Assembly (NCBI GenBank): GCA_018712075.1
Contig: DVHN01000146.1
Coordinates: 1-34,672 of the forward strand
Length of the DNA: 34,672 nucleotides
Direction of reading: 5' to 3'
DNA from: Candidatus Fimimorpha faecalis
Lineage (GTDB): Bacteria > Bacillota > Clostridia > Lachnospirales > Lachnospiraceae
Shown here: positions 34,321-34,672 of the stretch, one piece after another
How the letters are laid out: every line of letters begins with the position of its first letter
How positions within the stretch are numbered: position 1 is the stretch's first letter
The notes under the pieces: generated by a model
The model's database searches: none
Told to the model about the DNA's origin: nothing
The model's input: only the letters and a program-made list of their open reading frames with translations
Program-made: the position numbers and the translations under genes

Positions 34321-34470
34321 ATAGAACTGCACTTTCTTCCAAATCGATACGGCTATAAATTGACTCTTTGTAATAGAACCGTACCTTCTTCCAAATCGAT
34401 ACGGCTATAAATTGACTCTTTATAATGGAACCGTACCTTCTTCCAGATCGATACGGTTACAAATTAATTT
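34321..34470. repeat. Three tandem copies of a 52-bp repeat
   Basis: Copies begin at 34321, 34373 and 34425 with an exact period of 52. The core TTCTTCCAAATCGATACGG is nearly invariant and the third copy is incomplete at its 3' end. Copies 2 and 3 contain an internal inverted repeat CCGTA...TACGG, degenerate in copy 1. The array lies immediately upstream of the PD-(D/E)XK-like gene. There are no unique spacers, so it is not a CRISPR array. Confidence 0.85.
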
Positions 34471-34539
34471 CTAATCTATGGGGTTGTAGCAGTAGTGTTT
34501 CTGCCAGCGAAATTTAAGAAGTGATCTAAGATTTGTTTG

Positions 34540-34569
34540 AAAAATCCCGGAAGCAAAAAACTTCCGGGA
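34540..34569 (-). terminator. Terminator of the gene entering from the right edge
   Basis: Perfect 9-bp arms TCCCGGAAG (34545-34553) and CTTCCGGGA (34561-34569) with a 7-nt loop, followed on the minus strand by TTTTT. It lies 18 bp past the stop of the partial reading frame at the window end. Confidence 0.88.
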
Positions 34570-34587
34570 GAAAAATTCTTTTTGTAA

Positions 34588-34672
34588 TTATCTCTTTGAG
34601 AACTGCGGAGCACGACGAGCTGCTTTTAAGCCGTACTTCAATCGTCTGAGCGATGATTTTCCTTGATATTCC
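34588..34672 (-). CDS. C-terminal end of an unidentified gene (partial)
   Basis: A minus-strand frame runs in from the window edge and ends at TAA 34588-34590. The last 27 residues include LRRLKYGLKAARRAPQFSKR, a strongly basic tail. The intrinsic terminator directly downstream supports a real gene end. The family was not recognised from this short piece. Confidence 0.6.
   Translation of the reverse strand, partial: EYQGKSSLRRLKYGLKAARRAPQFSKR

Noticed and set aside
34321-34470. Possible CRISPR array
   Set aside because: The copies are directly adjacent, 52 bp each, with no unique spacers and no cas genes.

Overview
The window looks like the chromosome of a low-GC, gut-dwelling Firmicute, most likely a Lachnospiraceae (Roseburia/Blautia-type). 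The evidence is AT-rich DNA with AGGAGG-type ribosome binding sites, a tryptophan T-box, a bile salt hydrolase, plant-polysaccharide and uronate catabolic clusters, and lipoprotein/UgpABCE-type ABC importers. No rRNA, tRNA, CRISPR array, insertion sequence or prophage was seen. This assignment comes from recognising protein families by eye; no search was run.

Layout. 1-0.6 kb: greA-type transcript cleavage factor (-). 0.8-7.4 kb: a minus-strand operon of two acetylesterases (CE2-like and CE17-like), a phosphosugar mutase and a GH1 beta-glycosidase, with a divergent AraC regulator. Its order and content resemble the deacetylation/processing part of the beta-mannan locus of Roseburia intestinalis. 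7.5-11.1 kb: an unsaturated-uronate module (RpiB/DhuI-like isomerase, KduD-like dehydrogenase, KduI) with a second divergent AraC regulator. 11.2-15.9 kb: a compact five-gene operon of circularly permuted ATP-grasp, alpha-E protein, transglutaminase-like protein and two M14/aspartoacylase-like proteins. One of these last two has lost zinc ligands. This is the least understood system in the window. 16.2-22.1 kb: a complete glycerophosphodiester-type uptake and breakdown operon (ATPase, two permeases, lipoprotein, GDPD, HAD phosphatase).

22.4-25.7 kb: plus-strand Trp T-box, stand-alone TrpB2-type tryptophan synthase beta, and an MFS transporter. 25.7-28.4 kb: minus-strand bile salt hydrolase, ANT(6)-like adenylyltransferase and a DUF1349 protein. 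28.8-34.7 kb: accessory-looking region with a frameshifted XRE regulator, a GC-rich DUF4241 gene, a membrane-anchored XRE regulator, two GNATs and a VOC protein, a PD-(D/E)XK-like protein, a 52-bp tandem repeat, and the 3' end of an unidentified gene.

Logic of the modules. The CE pair would strip acetyl groups from manno-oligosaccharides so that the GH1 enzyme can cleave them, and the mutase would feed sugar 1-phosphates into glycolysis. The Kdu module turns 4-deoxy-5-ketouronate from pectin or glycosaminoglycan into KDG. The Ugp/GDPD/HAD module would yield glycerol from phospholipid head groups. Several start codons were moved from the longest open frame to the one with a proper ribosome binding site, including two TTG starts.
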